Shown one piece after another: positions 1-9,129 of a DNA stretch of 33,898 nucleotides. Under the pieces are notes generated by a model. It saw only the letters and a program-made list of their open reading frames with translations, did no database searches and had not been told where the DNA came from. Within the stretch, counting starts at the first letter, position 1. The number at the start of each line of letters is the position of its first letter. The position numbers and the translations under genes are program-made. Source of the stretch: Methanosarcinaceae archaeon (GTDB taxonomy: Archaea; Halobacteriota; Methanosarcinia; Methanosarcinales; Methanosarcinaceae); NCBI GenBank assembly GCA_016926455.1, contig JAFGOO010000103.1, positions 1-33,898 of the forward strand, read 5' to 3'.

Positions 1-31
1 ATAGAGAACATACTAATGTTGTGTTGGGATA

Positions 32-78
32 TTAAGCCTCTCATCCCCCATCTTACGAAAGGGGACTTCTCGGCTTAA
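32..78. terminator. Long imperfect hairpin upstream of the DUF356-like gene
   Basis: Outer arms TTAAGCC (32-38) and GGCTTAA (72-78) enclose an inner CCCC/GGGG pairing, and AT-rich sequence follows. It could be a terminator for a gene left of the window or a structured RNA leader. No known RNA family is recognised. Confidence 0.3.
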
Positions 79-90
79 AAGTTAAATTTT

Positions 91-106
91 ATTACCTATA
101 GGTAAT
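91..106. promoter_or_regulatory. 16-bp perfect palindrome
   Basis: ATTACCTATAGGTAAT is perfectly self-complementary and lies in the non-coding stretch 1-223, past the 3' end of the reverse-strand gene at 224-601. It looks like a dimeric-regulator operator for a gene to the left of the window, but its target is not visible. Confidence 0.3.
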
Positions 107-223
107 TATTGCCTATTCAGTTACCTCAGTGTACGAAATAAAAATAGGAGACGTAATTAATCCACCTTCTGAAAACGGTGATCTTCTTATTACAACGATG
201 ATAAACCTTTTTTAGACTATAAA

Positions 224-601
224 TCAGTGCATGCCATTTACACGGACACGGTTGTTGACTTCAAATTTCCGTTCAAATTCCGGGTATAGTTCTGAGTTAT
301 CTTTCAACTCACAAAATACTTCATGTCTCGGACTGATAATGACTATATGCGCAGGAGGGTGAATCTTTTTTAACCTATTGATTGCCGCACCTGCATGATT
401 CTCCAGTTCCACCAATGCTGCAGAATTACATCTGGCTTTTAGAGGTACCCCCATGACATTAACAAGAAGCCTGTCAGCATAAGTAGGTTCAATACGTTTA
501 GGATTGGACGAAAATCGCATTCTTCCATAATGCTCTAAATCATGCAATGCTATTTTTATCTTGTCCGAATCGTCTGCCCGGACTATTGCAAATGAGTTCA
601 T
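224..601 (-). CDS. DUF356-like conserved methanogen protein
   Basis: A 125-aa soluble protein with no signal peptide or membrane segment. Conserved-looking blocks are the N-terminal FAIVRADDSDKIKIALHDLE, a central LKARCNSAALVELENHAGAA, and KIHPPAHIVIISPRHEVF. This pattern resembles my memory of the DUF356 family found in methanogens, whose function is unknown. The start ATG at 601 opens directly onto an AT-rich intergenic region, and the gene is transcribed in the same direction as mfnA, about 170 bp downstream of it. It is a single gene with no obvious operon partner. The family call is from memory, not from a search. Confidence 0.6.
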   Translation of the reverse strand: MNSFAIVRADDSDKIKIALHDLEHYGRMRFSSNPKRIEPTYADRLLVNVMGVPLKARCNSAALVELENHAGAAINRLKKIHPPAHIVIISPRHEVFCELKDNSELYPEFERKFEVNNRVRVNGMH

Positions 602-771
602 TTTTTTACACCACCATCAAATCCACTATTAAATGAATATTTCCCCAGTTGAAATAGGACTTCACACTATAAAAATCATTGCATGTAAAATATTTAATAT
701 ATTTATTTTTTATCATTGATCAGACTTATTTCCATCAAAATTGGAGATATCAGATTTCCAATCAATTCTTA

Positions 772-1902
772 CTATTCATGCACGACTGTTTTTAGATCCT
801 GTAAAAATTCATTTATATTTTCATTTGTAAGATGTGGCATCAGAACGAGTCTCAGGGCGCGAGGTTTTCGTATTATGGATACCTCCCACTTATATTCCTC
901 GCGAAGTTTCTTTCGAACATTATCTGCATCTGGCACGTCAAGAGCCACAACGTTCATTATAGGCTCGATCAAAGTTCCAATTCCAATTTCTGCGGCTCCG
1001 TTTACAAGTTCTTCTGTAAAGGTCATACATTGTTTTATTATACGCCTGTAACCCTCTTTCCCAAGATGTTTCATTACCGCATATGCTGCAGCAACAGCTG
1101 CGCCACTTCTTGTACCTGTGAGGGAATACTGAGTATCGATGGTGAGGTATGGTGTGTGGGTCTGAAGCTGGTGCATCAGGTCGATATCCCGGAAAAGAAG
1201 CCCACCTGAAGGTATTGTACCGAGTCCCATTTTGTGAGGATCAAGTGCCATGGTGCTGACTCCTTCTAGTGAAAAATCAAATGGATATTTTTTTTCTAAG
1301 AAAGGAATCACAAAACCGCCAAAAGCGGCATCTACATGTAAAAAAAGGTCTTTTTCAACCGCAAGTTCTGATATCTCATCTATCGGATCGATCTGTCCAA
1401 ATTCGGTTGAACCTGCTATGGATACAAGTCCTATGGTGTTCACGTCAACCAGTTTTCTCATAGAATCCATATCCACTTTGAATTCATTATCTAATGCAGC
1501 CTTTTTAATCTCGATTCCCAGAATGTTTGTGATCTTGTCAAAGGAGAAATGGGCTGACTCGGGTACGACCACGTTTGGTTTTGATATTCTGGACGCATTT
1601 CTAATGGCACGAAGCGCCTGGATATTGGACTCAGTTCCACCAGTTGTTATGTATCCATGAACTGATGAGGCATGAAGTAAATTGCCCATCATGGATATAA
1701 CTTCATTTTCAAGATCATATGTTCCAGGGAACAGCCCGAAATCCCCCAGATTAGATTCGATAAACTGCATGTGGGCAGTGACTGCAATTTCATGTGGATG
1801 TGTACACATGGAACTGAATACACGCTTATATGTGGTGTCGCGCTTCCGTGCCTTATTCAAAAAAGTGAATATCTCTTGTTCTGTTAATCCTTTTTCATTC
1901 AT
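772..1902 (-). CDS. mfnA: L-tyrosine/L-aspartate decarboxylase MfnA
   Basis: A 376-aa PLP-dependent group II decarboxylase. In methanogens MfnA decarboxylates tyrosine to tyramine for methanofuran, and related archaeal enzymes decarboxylate aspartate to beta-alanine for coenzyme A. Visible features are the TGGTESN block near residue 85, the cofactor Asp in HVDAAFGG near residue 192, and the Schiff-base Lys in LDPHKMG near residue 224. The C-terminal [10 protein letters not shown] block is also present. Length matches the archaeal family. The start ATG at 1902 is preceded on the reverse strand by an AT-rich promoter region (about 1905-1990). The gene is monocistronic and diverges from the gatCAB operon. 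Confidence 0.93.
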   Translation of the reverse strand: MNEKGLTEQEIFTFLNKARKRDTTYKRVFSSMCTHPHEIAVTAHMQFIESNLGDFGLFPGTYDLENEVISMMGNLLHASSVHGYITTGGTESNIQALRAIRNASRISKPNVVVPESAHFSFDKITNILGIEIKKAALDNEFKVDMDSMRKLVDVNTIGLVSIAGSTEFGQIDPIDEISELAVEKDLFLHVDAAFGGFVIPFLEKKYPFDFSLEGVSTMALDPHKMGLGTIPSGGLLFRDIDLMHQLQTHTPYLTIDTQYSLTGTRSGAAVAAAYAVMKHLGKEGYRRIIKQCMTFTEELVNGAAEIGIGTLIEPIMNVVALDVPDADNVRKKLREEYKWEVSIIRKPRALRLVLMPHLTNENINEFLQDLKTVVHE

Positions 1903-2096
1903 ATCTAACCAAGATACGAAAACCTGTTTAAATTGATTGTGTTTTAAATATGTATTGAATATCTACTTTGCAAGGATGCCTGAATTATCGGGATAATTAT
2001 TTTACAATCGAGAAGCTCATAAGAATAAATTAATATTAGATACATGTCTTTGTTACGAATATTACTCCATATTCCATTTAATCCGAGGAACTTTCG

Positions 2097-2378
2097 ATGA
2101 TCACAAAAGAAGATGTAGAACATATTGGATGGCTTGCACGCATCGAAATTGATGTGCTTGAAGCCGATACATATGCTGCACAGTTAAACTCTGTGCTGGA
2201 CTATTTCGCCCAACTGGACGAAATCGATACAGACGATGTTTCTCCAACCTATCATGTAGTGGATGTGGCAAATGTATTCAGAGAAGATGTTGTGGTTGAA
2301 TCGCTTTCACAGGAAAAGGTACTTGAAAACACTGAACATAAGCAGGAAGGCTATTTTAAGGGGCCGAGGATCTCATGA
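2097..2378 (+). CDS. gatC: Glutamyl/aspartyl-tRNA amidotransferase subunit C
   Basis: A 93-aa GatC, the small stabilising subunit of the GatCAB complex. In archaea this complex converts Asp-tRNA(Asn) to Asn-tRNA(Asn), while Gln-tRNA is usually made by GatDE. The opening ITKEDVEHIGWLARIEI and the QLNSVLDYFAQLDEID helix are typical of GatC, as is the C-terminal FRED followed by a short tail. The ATG at 2097 follows GAGGAACTTTCG. The gene is first in a gatC-gatA-gatB operon, 9 bp upstream of gatA. Confidence 0.93.
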   Translation: MITKEDVEHIGWLARIEIDVLEADTYAAQLNSVLDYFAQLDEIDTDDVSPTYHVVDVANVFREDVVVESLSQEKVLENTEHKQEGYFKGPRIS

Positions 2379-2387
2379 GGTAATTGT

Positions 2388-3815
2388 ATGGCAGAATGGA
2401 TGAGCATCCTAGAAGTTAAAGAAAAAATAGAAAGCACATCTTCTCAAGAGGTCACTGCATCCTACCTTGAGACAATAGGCAAAAGCAAAATAAACGGATT
2501 CGTGACGCTCTGGGATGGTGCAATATCCCATGCGAGGGACATTGATACAAAAAATCACAACGGTGTGCTTGCCGGAGTACCCATTGCAATCAAGGATAAT
2601 ATCTCTACAAAGGGGATACAGACCACATGCAGTTCAAAAATCCTTGAAGGTTATGTGCCACCATACAATGCGCATGTGATTGAACGCCTGATCAAATCAG
2701 GTGCTGTGATCATCGGCAAAACCAATATGGATGAGTTTGCCATGGGCACATCTACTGAGTCCAGCTACGCAGGTCCGACCCTAAATCCTTGGGATATGGA
2801 TCGAGTGCCTGGAGGTTCATCCGGTGGTAGCGCTGCAGTGGTTGCGGCAGGTGAGGCTCCAATATCACTGGGTTCGGATACTGGTGGTTCGGTCCGGTGC
2901 CCTGCTGCATTTTGTGGGGTGGTAGGATTAAAGCCAACATATGGTTCAATTTCAAGGTACGGGCTAATATCCTATGCTAACTCGCTGGAACAGATTGGTC
3001 CACTGGCAACAAATGTCAGTGATATCGCAATTCTCATGGATGTGGTGGGTGGATACGATCCTCGAGACAGTACCTCCATCAAGAATGAAACAGTACATCA
3101 AGATTCTCTTGTTGATGATGTGTCGAGACTTAAGGTTGGTGTACCTGATGAATATTTCTCAGAGGGTATCGATTCATCTGTTGAAAAATCGATCTGGAAT
3201 GCTATTCATAAGTTCGAAGACATGGGCGCCACATGGGAACGGGTTTCCATGCCTCATACAAGATACGCACTTGCAGCATACTATATAATTGCCATGAGTG
3301 AAGCTTCGTCCAACCTTGCACGTTTTGATGGGACACGTTATGGGTTTAATGAAGAGGGAGACAACTGGCACGTGATGGCATCAAAGACCCGAGCATCCGG
3401 TTTTGGTGATGAGGTGAAACGCAGGATTCTGCTTGGTACCTACGCACTCTCAGCAGGTTATCATGACAAATACTACTTAAAAGCCCTTAAAGTCCGTACA
3501 CTCGTCAAGCAGGACTTTGAGAAAGCAATGGCCAGAACTGATGTGCTTATAGCTCCGACAATGCCCACCCCGGCATTTAAGATCGGAGAGAAGATAGAAG
3601 ATCCGCTGTCCCTTTACCTTACAGATGTCAACACGGTTCCGATCAACCTTGCAGGTGTACCATCCATTTCCGTACCCTGTGGATTTGCAGATGGTCTGCC
3701 GGTAGGACTTCAGATAATTGGGAGCCATTATGATGAATCTACCATCATAAGGGCTGCATATTCTTTTGAACAGAACACTGATTACCATACCAGAAGACCA
3801 AAGGGGGTAGAATAA
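2388..3815 (+). CDS. gatA: Glutamyl/aspartyl-tRNA amidotransferase subunit A
   Basis: A 475-aa amidase-signature protein. GatA hydrolyses glutamine or asparagine and channels ammonia to GatB. The Ser-cisSer-Lys catalytic set is visible: Lys in VPIAIKDNIS (about residue 69), and the serines in GGSSGGSAAVVAAG and LGSDTGGSVRCPAAF (about residues 143-172). Length is normal. The stop TAA shares its last base with the gatB ATG (TAATG), which implies translational coupling. Confidence 0.95.
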   Translation: MAEWMSILEVKEKIESTSSQEVTASYLETIGKSKINGFVTLWDGAISHARDIDTKNHNGVLAGVPIAIKDNISTKGIQTTCSSKILEGYVPPYNAHVIERLIKSGAVIIGKTNMDEFAMGTSTESSYAGPTLNPWDMDRVPGGSSGGSAAVVAAGEAPISLGSDTGGSVRCPAAFCGVVGLKPTYGSISRYGLISYANSLEQIGPLATNVSDIAILMDVVGGYDPRDSTSIKNETVHQDSLVDDVSRLKVGVPDEYFSEGIDSSVEKSIWNAIHKFEDMGATWERVSMPHTRYALAAYYIIAMSEASSNLARFDGTRYGFNEEGDNWHVMASKTRASGFGDEVKRRILLGTYALSAGYHDKYYLKALKVRTLVKQDFEKAMARTDVLIAPTMPTPAFKIGEKIEDPLSLYLTDVNTVPINLAGVPSISVPCGFADGLPVGLQIIGSHYDESTIIRAAYSFEQNTDYHTRRPKGVE

Positions 3816-5236
3816 TGGCATACAAGAACCCTGAAGGAATTATGATCGGTCTGGAAATACATGTCCAGCTAAATAAACTGAATAGCAAGATGTTCTGTGG
3901 ATGTTCGACAAAATACCATGAAGTAGAGCCTAATACCCATGTATGTCCGGTCTGTCTCGGACTGCCGGGTTCTATGCCAGTCATCAATGAACAAGCTGTT
4001 GAGTCTGCCATGAAGGTAGGGCTGGCTCTGAACTGTGAGATTGTACAACAGACTCAGTTCCACAGGAAAAACTACTACTACCCCGACCTTCCAAAAGGAT
4101 TTCAGATTACCCAGTACGATTATCCGATTGCAAGCAAAGGTAGAATTGTTATAGAGGGCGAAGACGGCGAGCTTGTGGTAAGGATCACGCGAGCACATAT
4201 GGAGGAAGACCCTGGACGGTTGGTGCATATCGGCACCATTGACAAATCTAGAGGAACCCTTATAGATTACAACCGTTCCGGAATGGCGCTTCTTGAGATC
4301 GTCACAGAGCCGGACCTAAGGAGTCCTAAGGAAGCACGGCGTTTTCTTGACAAACTGCGGAATATCCTAGAATATCTTGATGTGTTTGACAGCACACTTG
4401 AAGGTGCTATGAGGGTGGACGCAAATATATCCCTTGCAGGTGGATCGCGCGCAGAGGTCAAGAACATATCTTCACACAAAGGTGCAGAAAGGGCGCTATT
4501 GTATGAGATCATGCGCCAGAAAAACCTGCTTCGGAGAGGTGGGAAGGTTATACAGGAAACACGCCACTTTGATGAGTCACGTGGGGTCACGATCTCACTC
4601 CGGACAAAAGAAGAAGAGCATGACTACCGTTATTTCCCTGAGCCTGACCTTGTACCAATGCGTGTAGCAGACCGTACATCAGGGATATTGGCAATGCTGC
4701 CGGAACTTCCGGATGCAAAACGAGAACGTTTCATATCACAGTATGGCATCACAGATATGCATGCAAAGGCGCTGACTTCTGAGATACGGATCGCAGATTT
4801 CTATGAACAGGTTGCTGCAAAGGTTGAGTATAAAGACGGTGCGGCATGGGTTGCCGATGTACTCAAAGGTGAATTAAACTACCGTGACCTTACAGTTGAA
4901 TCATTCACTGTGGATAATATGGTTGAGATTATCAAGATGGTCACACATAACAGCATTACCGAAAAAAGCGCGGTCGATGTGATCCGGACAATACTGGATC
5001 ACGGTGGCACACCTCTTGATATTGTAAAGGAGAAAGGTCTTCTTAAGGTCGAGGACGATGTTGTTAGTAAAGCTGTGTTTGAAGTGATCAATGAAAACGG
5101 TAAAGCTGTTCAAGACTATCTTGACGGCAAGGAACAGTCTCTTAATTTCCTAGTAGGGCAGGTAATGAAGAAAACCCGTGGACGTGCTGATGCCAGGGAT
5201 GTACGTGAGATAATGCTTGAGAGAATAAAAACTTGA
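3815..5236 (+). CDS. gatB: Glutamyl/aspartyl-tRNA amidotransferase subunit B
   Basis: A 473-aa GatB, which binds the misacylated tRNA, phosphorylates its side-chain carboxylate and transfers ammonia to it. Diagnostic blocks are GLEIHVQL at residues 10-17, the zinc-site cysteines in FCGCSTKY and VCPVCLGLPGSMP (about residues 28-53), HRKNYYYPDLPKGFQITQYD, and a C-terminal YqeY-like tail domain (about 300-473). The ATG overlaps the gatA stop, and AAGGGGG lies just upstream. This completes a gatCAB operon. Confidence 0.96.
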   Translation: MAYKNPEGIMIGLEIHVQLNKLNSKMFCGCSTKYHEVEPNTHVCPVCLGLPGSMPVINEQAVESAMKVGLALNCEIVQQTQFHRKNYYYPDLPKGFQITQYDYPIASKGRIVIEGEDGELVVRITRAHMEEDPGRLVHIGTIDKSRGTLIDYNRSGMALLEIVTEPDLRSPKEARRFLDKLRNILEYLDVFDSTLEGAMRVDANISLAGGSRAEVKNISSHKGAERALLYEIMRQKNLLRRGGKVIQETRHFDESRGVTISLRTKEEEHDYRYFPEPDLVPMRVADRTSGILAMLPELPDAKRERFISQYGITDMHAKALTSEIRIADFYEQVAAKVEYKDGAAWVADVLKGELNYRDLTVESFTVDNMVEIIKMVTHNSITEKSAVDVIRTILDHGGTPLDIVKEKGLLKVEDDVVSKAVFEVINENGKAVQDYLDGKEQSLNFLVGQVMKKTRGRADARDVREIMLERIKT

Positions 5237-5680
5237 TCTGGTTTTTCGGACTAATGGTAACAAATATCTAATAGAAATGGTTATCAGATTTGTTATCATG
5301 TTTTGTATCAAAAAGAATTAATAAAAGCGATCACATAATATGAATTGATCATATCAAAATTCTCAATGAGGATAGAAATATGGTCTGGCGGTGAAATACC
5401 AGTTGCAAAATTAAACTGCAATAGGTGTAAGAACCCAAAACCCAGAAAGGTTTTGGCAGTTAAATGCAGCATGGTAAGTAAGCTGATATAGTTCAAAGGA
5501 AAGAGAGAAATAGGGGAAACGAAGGGGATGGACTATAATCAGGGAACCTGTTAAACAGGTTCTATCCACCGCCAAAATATTCTGATTTTATTCTGATTTT
5601 TGATTTTCACCCCAAAACAATTATATGCATTAAAATGTATGTAGCCTGCCAGATAGGCATTCAATTAGAAAGGTGAAAAA
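5237..5680. promoter_or_regulatory. Non-coding spacer with gatB-side hairpin and rpl40e promoter region
   Basis: This 444-bp stretch holds no convincing gene. A compact inverted repeat GAACCTGT-TAA-ACAGGTTC lies at 5544-5562 and is followed by T-rich sequence (5570-5610), so it may act as a terminator or operator. TATA-like AT-rich sequence around 5620-5636 probably drives rpl40e. A 41-codon frame at 5367 was considered and rejected. Confidence 0.4.
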
Positions 5681-5830
5681 ATGGCAAGATTTCCAGAAGC
5701 AGAAAACAGGATACTCAACAAGAAAATCTGCATGAACTGCAATGCCCGAAATGCTGTCAGAGCAACACGATGCAGAAAATGCGGTTACAAGAATTTACGT
5801 TCAAAATCCAAGGAAGTAAAGGGCGGCTGA
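5681..5830 (+). CDS. rpl40e: Large ribosomal subunit protein eL40
   Basis: A 49-aa basic protein that starts [20 protein letters not shown] and carries a four-cysteine zinc ribbon (CMNC at residues 17-20, CRKC at 31-34), ending in a lysine-rich tail. This is the archaeal eL40 without the ubiquitin fusion seen in eukaryotes. The ATG at 5681 follows AGAAAGGTGA, a good Shine-Dalgarno. It lies 8 bp upstream of the GGGP synthase gene and is probably co-transcribed with it. Confidence 0.93.
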   Translation: MARFPEAENRILNKKICMNCNARNAVRATRCRKCGYKNLRSKSKEVKGG

Positions 5831-5838
5831 TCTAAGTT

Positions 5839-6582
5839 ATGCGAGTGGAGAAGTACCTCAACGATATCATAGAACGCGATGGTACAGCCCACTTAACACT
5901 TATCGATCCAGCATCACAATCTCCTGATGAGTCTGCAAGTATTGCATTTGCGGCGGTGGAAGGGGGCACGGATGCGCTCATGATCGGTGGTTCAACTGGA
6001 GCCGGAGGCATACTGCTTGACCAAACACTTTTTAAGATCAAAGAACAGGTAGAAATACCTACAATTCTTTTTCCTGCAAGTATAGCCGGTATAAGTAGTC
6101 ATGCTGATGCTATATTTTTTATGAGTTTGCTGAACTCTCGAGATATTAGTTATATAACTACAAATCAGGCAATGGGTGCCCCGCTTGTTTACAAATATGG
6201 AATTGAACCAATTTCAATGGCATATCTGGTTGTGGAACCTGGAGGAACGGTTGGGTGGATTGGCGATGCAAAACTAATCCCAAGAAATAAACCAGAGATA
6301 GCTGTTGCCTATGCACTTGCAGGTAAGTATCTGGGAATGCATTATACATACATAGAAGCAGGTTCAGGTGCGAATAAGCCCATATCCCCTCAAATGATCG
6401 GTGCTTTAAAAAAGATTCTCGGTGAAAACAAACTAATCGTCGGAGGTGGTATCCGAAACGGCAGTACTGCAAAGATATGTGCCGATTCAGGCGCCGACAT
6501 GATCGTGACCGGAACAATCGTCGAAGAGACCACAAATGTGACCGAAAAGATCAGAGAACTGGTATACGCAATCAAAAGATAA
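5839..6582 (+). CDS. Geranylgeranylglyceryl phosphate synthase
   Basis: A 247-aa TIM-barrel prenyltransferase that joins geranylgeranyl diphosphate to sn-glycerol-1-phosphate, the first ether-bond step of archaeal membrane lipid synthesis. Visible family blocks are HLTLIDPASQSPDESA (about residues 19-34), the GGSTG motif (about 50-54), YTYIEAGSGANKPI (about 175-188), and GGGIRNG with VTGTIVEE near the C terminus for phosphate binding. Length is normal. It follows rpl40e closely and has a weak ribosome binding site, consistent with read-through from the upstream gene. Confidence 0.94.
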   Translation: MRVEKYLNDIIERDGTAHLTLIDPASQSPDESASIAFAAVEGGTDALMIGGSTGAGGILLDQTLFKIKEQVEIPTILFPASIAGISSHADAIFFMSLLNSRDISYITTNQAMGAPLVYKYGIEPISMAYLVVEPGGTVGWIGDAKLIPRNKPEIAVAYALAGKYLGMHYTYIEAGSGANKPISPQMIGALKKILGENKLIVGGGIRNGSTAKICADSGADMIVTGTIVEETTNVTEKIRELVYAIKR

Positions 6583-6739
6583 TGGTTTAGCATTTGTCTG
6601 TCCAACCTATATTTTTGCTGAGGAGCTTATGTATTCAAAAAGTAGAACACATGAATTATATAGGTTAATTACCATCAAAAGATGGAAATCTATCAATAAT
6701 ATTATTTAAAAATCCCACAAATCCAGGGGAGGTACTTTG

Positions 6740-8458
6740 ATGCTTAAAGTTAATGATATCGTGAAAGACTATGAAGTCAATTCTGAAAAAATTAGAGTTC
6801 TGGATCACATTAATTTCAATGCAGTAGATGGGGAGATCATTGGAATTACCGGAAAAAGCGGCAGTGGGAAATCCACTCTTCTGAGAATTCTTCGCGGTGT
6901 GGAGCCTTTCGGAGAAGGAACAATCGAACTCGATGGTAATTTGATAACACCGGAATCGGGGATTGATGGTATAAAGTTCCTTGGTAAGAACACTGCAATC
7001 CATCTGCAGCGTAACTTTGGACTCTGGACTGGACCGGCATATGAAAACATCGTTCGGAAACTAAGTTACCTGTCCGTGGGGCATGAATCGTTGCCATCAA
7101 AAGACGCCCCGTATTTTAATGATATGTATGAAGAGTCTCTGAAGTACCTAAAACTTGTTGGACTGGAACATAAAGCTCAGCATTCCTCAAACCTCCTGAG
7201 TGGCGGTGAAAAACAGAGGCTTATACTTGCCCGCCAGCTTGCTGCTAGGCCACGCTTGCTACTTCTGGACGAGCCTGTTACGATGACAGGACCGGACACT
7301 AAACAGGAAGTCATGGATGTAATTAAAGACTTGAAGAATACTCTGAATATCCCAATCATTGTTGTCTCACACCTGCCCGAAATCCATATTTATCTTGCAG
7401 ACCGCCTTATTTACCTTGAGGATGGGAGAATTGTCGAGGATGGAGAACCCAAAGTTGTACTAAAACATTTCCTTAAAGACCTCAAGCCGAAGGTAGAACT
7501 TGCACCGGTTAAAAAGAAAGAAGTCTGCATAAAGGTGGAGAAACTATCAAAACGTCTTGCTCTTTTCCGTATGGGTGAACTACTGAAGTTCGACGACCTT
7601 TCACTTGATATCAATAAAGGGGAGATACTTTCCTTCATAGGTCCGTCAGGTGCAGGAAAGACTACGCTTCTTAAGATGATAGAAGGACTGGTGGAACCAA
7701 AGGCTGGAGAGGTACGCTACCTTCATGAAGGCGAATGGCTGGATATAACGCGTTATAGTCGGAAACGTATGGAACTGCGTCGTAAAATCAGCATTATGCA
7801 TCAGGAATTTTCACTTTCATTGCATTCTACTATTAGGCAGCAGATTGCATTCAAGCTCAGCATGAAAAAGGAAGGTGCAATTGACTATGCACGGACAAAG
7901 GCTGAAGAACTTGGTCTCACAGATGAGATGCTAGATACCGTATATCAGCTACCGGATATGAAAAGCGAGGAAAGAGAACAGGCACTTAAGGATATGGGAC
8001 TTCCGGATGATATATTTTCAAAGTTGTTCCCCCAAGTTCCAAATACGGATGTGGAAAAATACTCAATACCTATCTTTGACGCATTGAACCTTCCTCTGGA
8101 GATACTTGATAAGATACCGTACCAGATAAGCGGGGGCGAGCATGTAAGGGCTTTCATTGCACTGGCACTGGCAACATCCCCAGATATCCTGATGCTGGAT
8201 GAGCCGTTCGGTGACCTTGACCCTGTGACGCTTAGAGATGTGACCAATTCACTGAAGACTGTCAACAAAATTTTAGGCACTACTATCGTTCTTGTTAGCC
8301 ATCATATGGACTTTGTGAAGGAGGTTGCCCATAGGACTTTGCTGATAGACAATGCCGCCATAATCATGGATGGAAAACCCGACGAAGTATGCCAGTATCT
8401 GATCGATAGAAGTAATGCCGCATACCTTGAGCACACGATAGAAGAATTAGCAGAATAG
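6740..8458 (+). CDS. atwA: Methyl-coenzyme M reductase system component A2 (AtwA)
   Basis: A 572-aa protein with two ABC ATPase domains in tandem and no membrane segments. AtwA (component A2) is the ATP-binding partner in reductive activation of methyl-coenzyme M reductase. First domain: Walker A GKSGSGKST (about residues 38-46), signature LLSGGEKQRL (about 153), Walker B LLLLDEPV. Second domain: GPSGAGKTT (about 301-309), signature QISGGEHVRAF, Walker B ILMLDEPF, and the H-loop SHHMDF. The start is placed at ATG 6740 because GGAGGT (6728-6733) is 6 nt upstream; TTG 6737 would be too close. Monocistronic in this window. Confidence 0.92.
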   Translation: MLKVNDIVKDYEVNSEKIRVLDHINFNAVDGEIIGITGKSGSGKSTLLRILRGVEPFGEGTIELDGNLITPESGIDGIKFLGKNTAIHLQRNFGLWTGPAYENIVRKLSYLSVGHESLPSKDAPYFNDMYEESLKYLKLVGLEHKAQHSSNLLSGGEKQRLILARQLAARPRLLLLDEPVTMTGPDTKQEVMDVIKDLKNTLNIPIIVVSHLPEIHIYLADRLIYLEDGRIVEDGEPKVVLKHFLKDLKPKVELAPVKKKEVCIKVEKLSKRLALFRMGELLKFDDLSLDINKGEILSFIGPSGAGKTTLLKMIEGLVEPKAGEVRYLHEGEWLDITRYSRKRMELRRKISIMHQEFSLSLHSTIRQQIAFKLSMKKEGAIDYARTKAEELGLTDEMLDTVYQLPDMKSEEREQALKDMGLPDDIFSKLFPQVPNTDVEKYSIPIFDALNLPLEILDKIPYQISGGEHVRAFIALALATSPDILMLDEPFGDLDPVTLRDVTNSLKTVNKILGTTIVLVSHHMDFVKEVAHRTLLIDNAAIIMDGKPDEVCQYLIDRSNAAYLEHTIEELAE

Positions 8459-8668
8459 GCATCCTTTGCCTGTTCTCTAAACAATTACTCCATTTTTATA
8501 AATCTGAGTATTATATATTAATGCTTATCAATATTCTTTAATTTTTATGTATCGATGATTGTTCGTTATCGGCATGTGTTTTGAAAGTGCTTATAGGGGC
8601 AGTAATTTTTTAAAAGAAGAATATTTTTATGATTCTCAAAAAGAGCGGAATCTGACGAAACAGAGTTA

Positions 8669-9090
8669 TTAGAGTCTTATAAAAGACATATGTTTATGGA
8701 CAAAAACGCCTGTAACAATCAAAGCCATTAAAAACCAGATTGTTTGCATTATTCCAGCTTGTAGATCGGTACCAATTAACCATGCATGAATAAAAACCAA
8801 TAAAAAACCAAGATAATTCAAATAATGCACTTTCTTCCAGTATCGAGGTATTTTTTTTCTGATGATGCTCACTAAAATAGCTGCCAAGAAAAGATAAATT
8901 GCAAATCTTCCTGCAAATATCATGAATTGTTTTAGGGGAAAGAAGATAGGTATAAACACATATGGACTGTTTATTTTAAATGCGAACGCAATGGGATGAA
9001 TAAACATAAACATAACCCCTACTCTTGCAAGAAGGTGATGTATTTCGATGAAACTTTTCCCAAAATCTGTTTTCATCTGTGCCATATATT
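8669..9090 (-). pseudogene. C-terminal part of a ferric-reductase-like membrane protein, split by element insertion
   Basis: From 9090 the reverse strand reads TAT ATG GCA CAG, giving AQMKTDFGKSFIEIHHLLAR and then three or four hydrophobic segments. The two ferric-reductase-like histidine zones are visible: IEIHHLL, FIHPIAF and FIHAWL. The protein resembles the heme-binding ferric-reductase-like transmembrane family (MsrQ/YedZ-like). The open frame continues to 9136 into the element, but those roughly 16 residues are element sequence. The missing N-terminal 56 codons are at 24783-24950. Joined at CCATATATT, the two parts give a 193-aa protein. Confidence 0.8.
9082..9090. repeat. Left attachment core (attL)
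   Basis: CCATATATT is exactly repeated at 24782-24790 in the same orientation. After the core, the two copies remain similar for about 15 more bases (TATATCT-AATATTG against CATATGATAATATTG), so attP and attB resemble each other over about 24 bp. An arm sequence GGTAAGTACA lies at 9107-9116, between the core and the integrase start. Confidence 0.8.
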
Positions 9091-9106
9091 TATATCTAAT
9101 ATTGTA

Positions 9107-9116
9107 GGTAAGTACA
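9107..9116 (+). promoter_or_regulatory. Left arm-type site, GGTAAGTACA
   Basis: The reverse complement, TGTACTTACC, is at 24754-24763 near the right end. In the circular form the two would flank the 9-bp core as inverted arms, 16 and 18 bp away. The left copy lies 14 bp before the integrase ATG, so bound integrase could also repress its own gene. Confidence 0.6.
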
Positions 9117-9129
9117 TTAAGGTGTAAAT

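Noticed and set aside
5367-5492. A 41-codon forward frame with three cysteines (CNRC) between gatB and rpl40e
   Set aside because: No ribosome binding site, incomplete zinc motif and no family likeness; it probably arises by chance.
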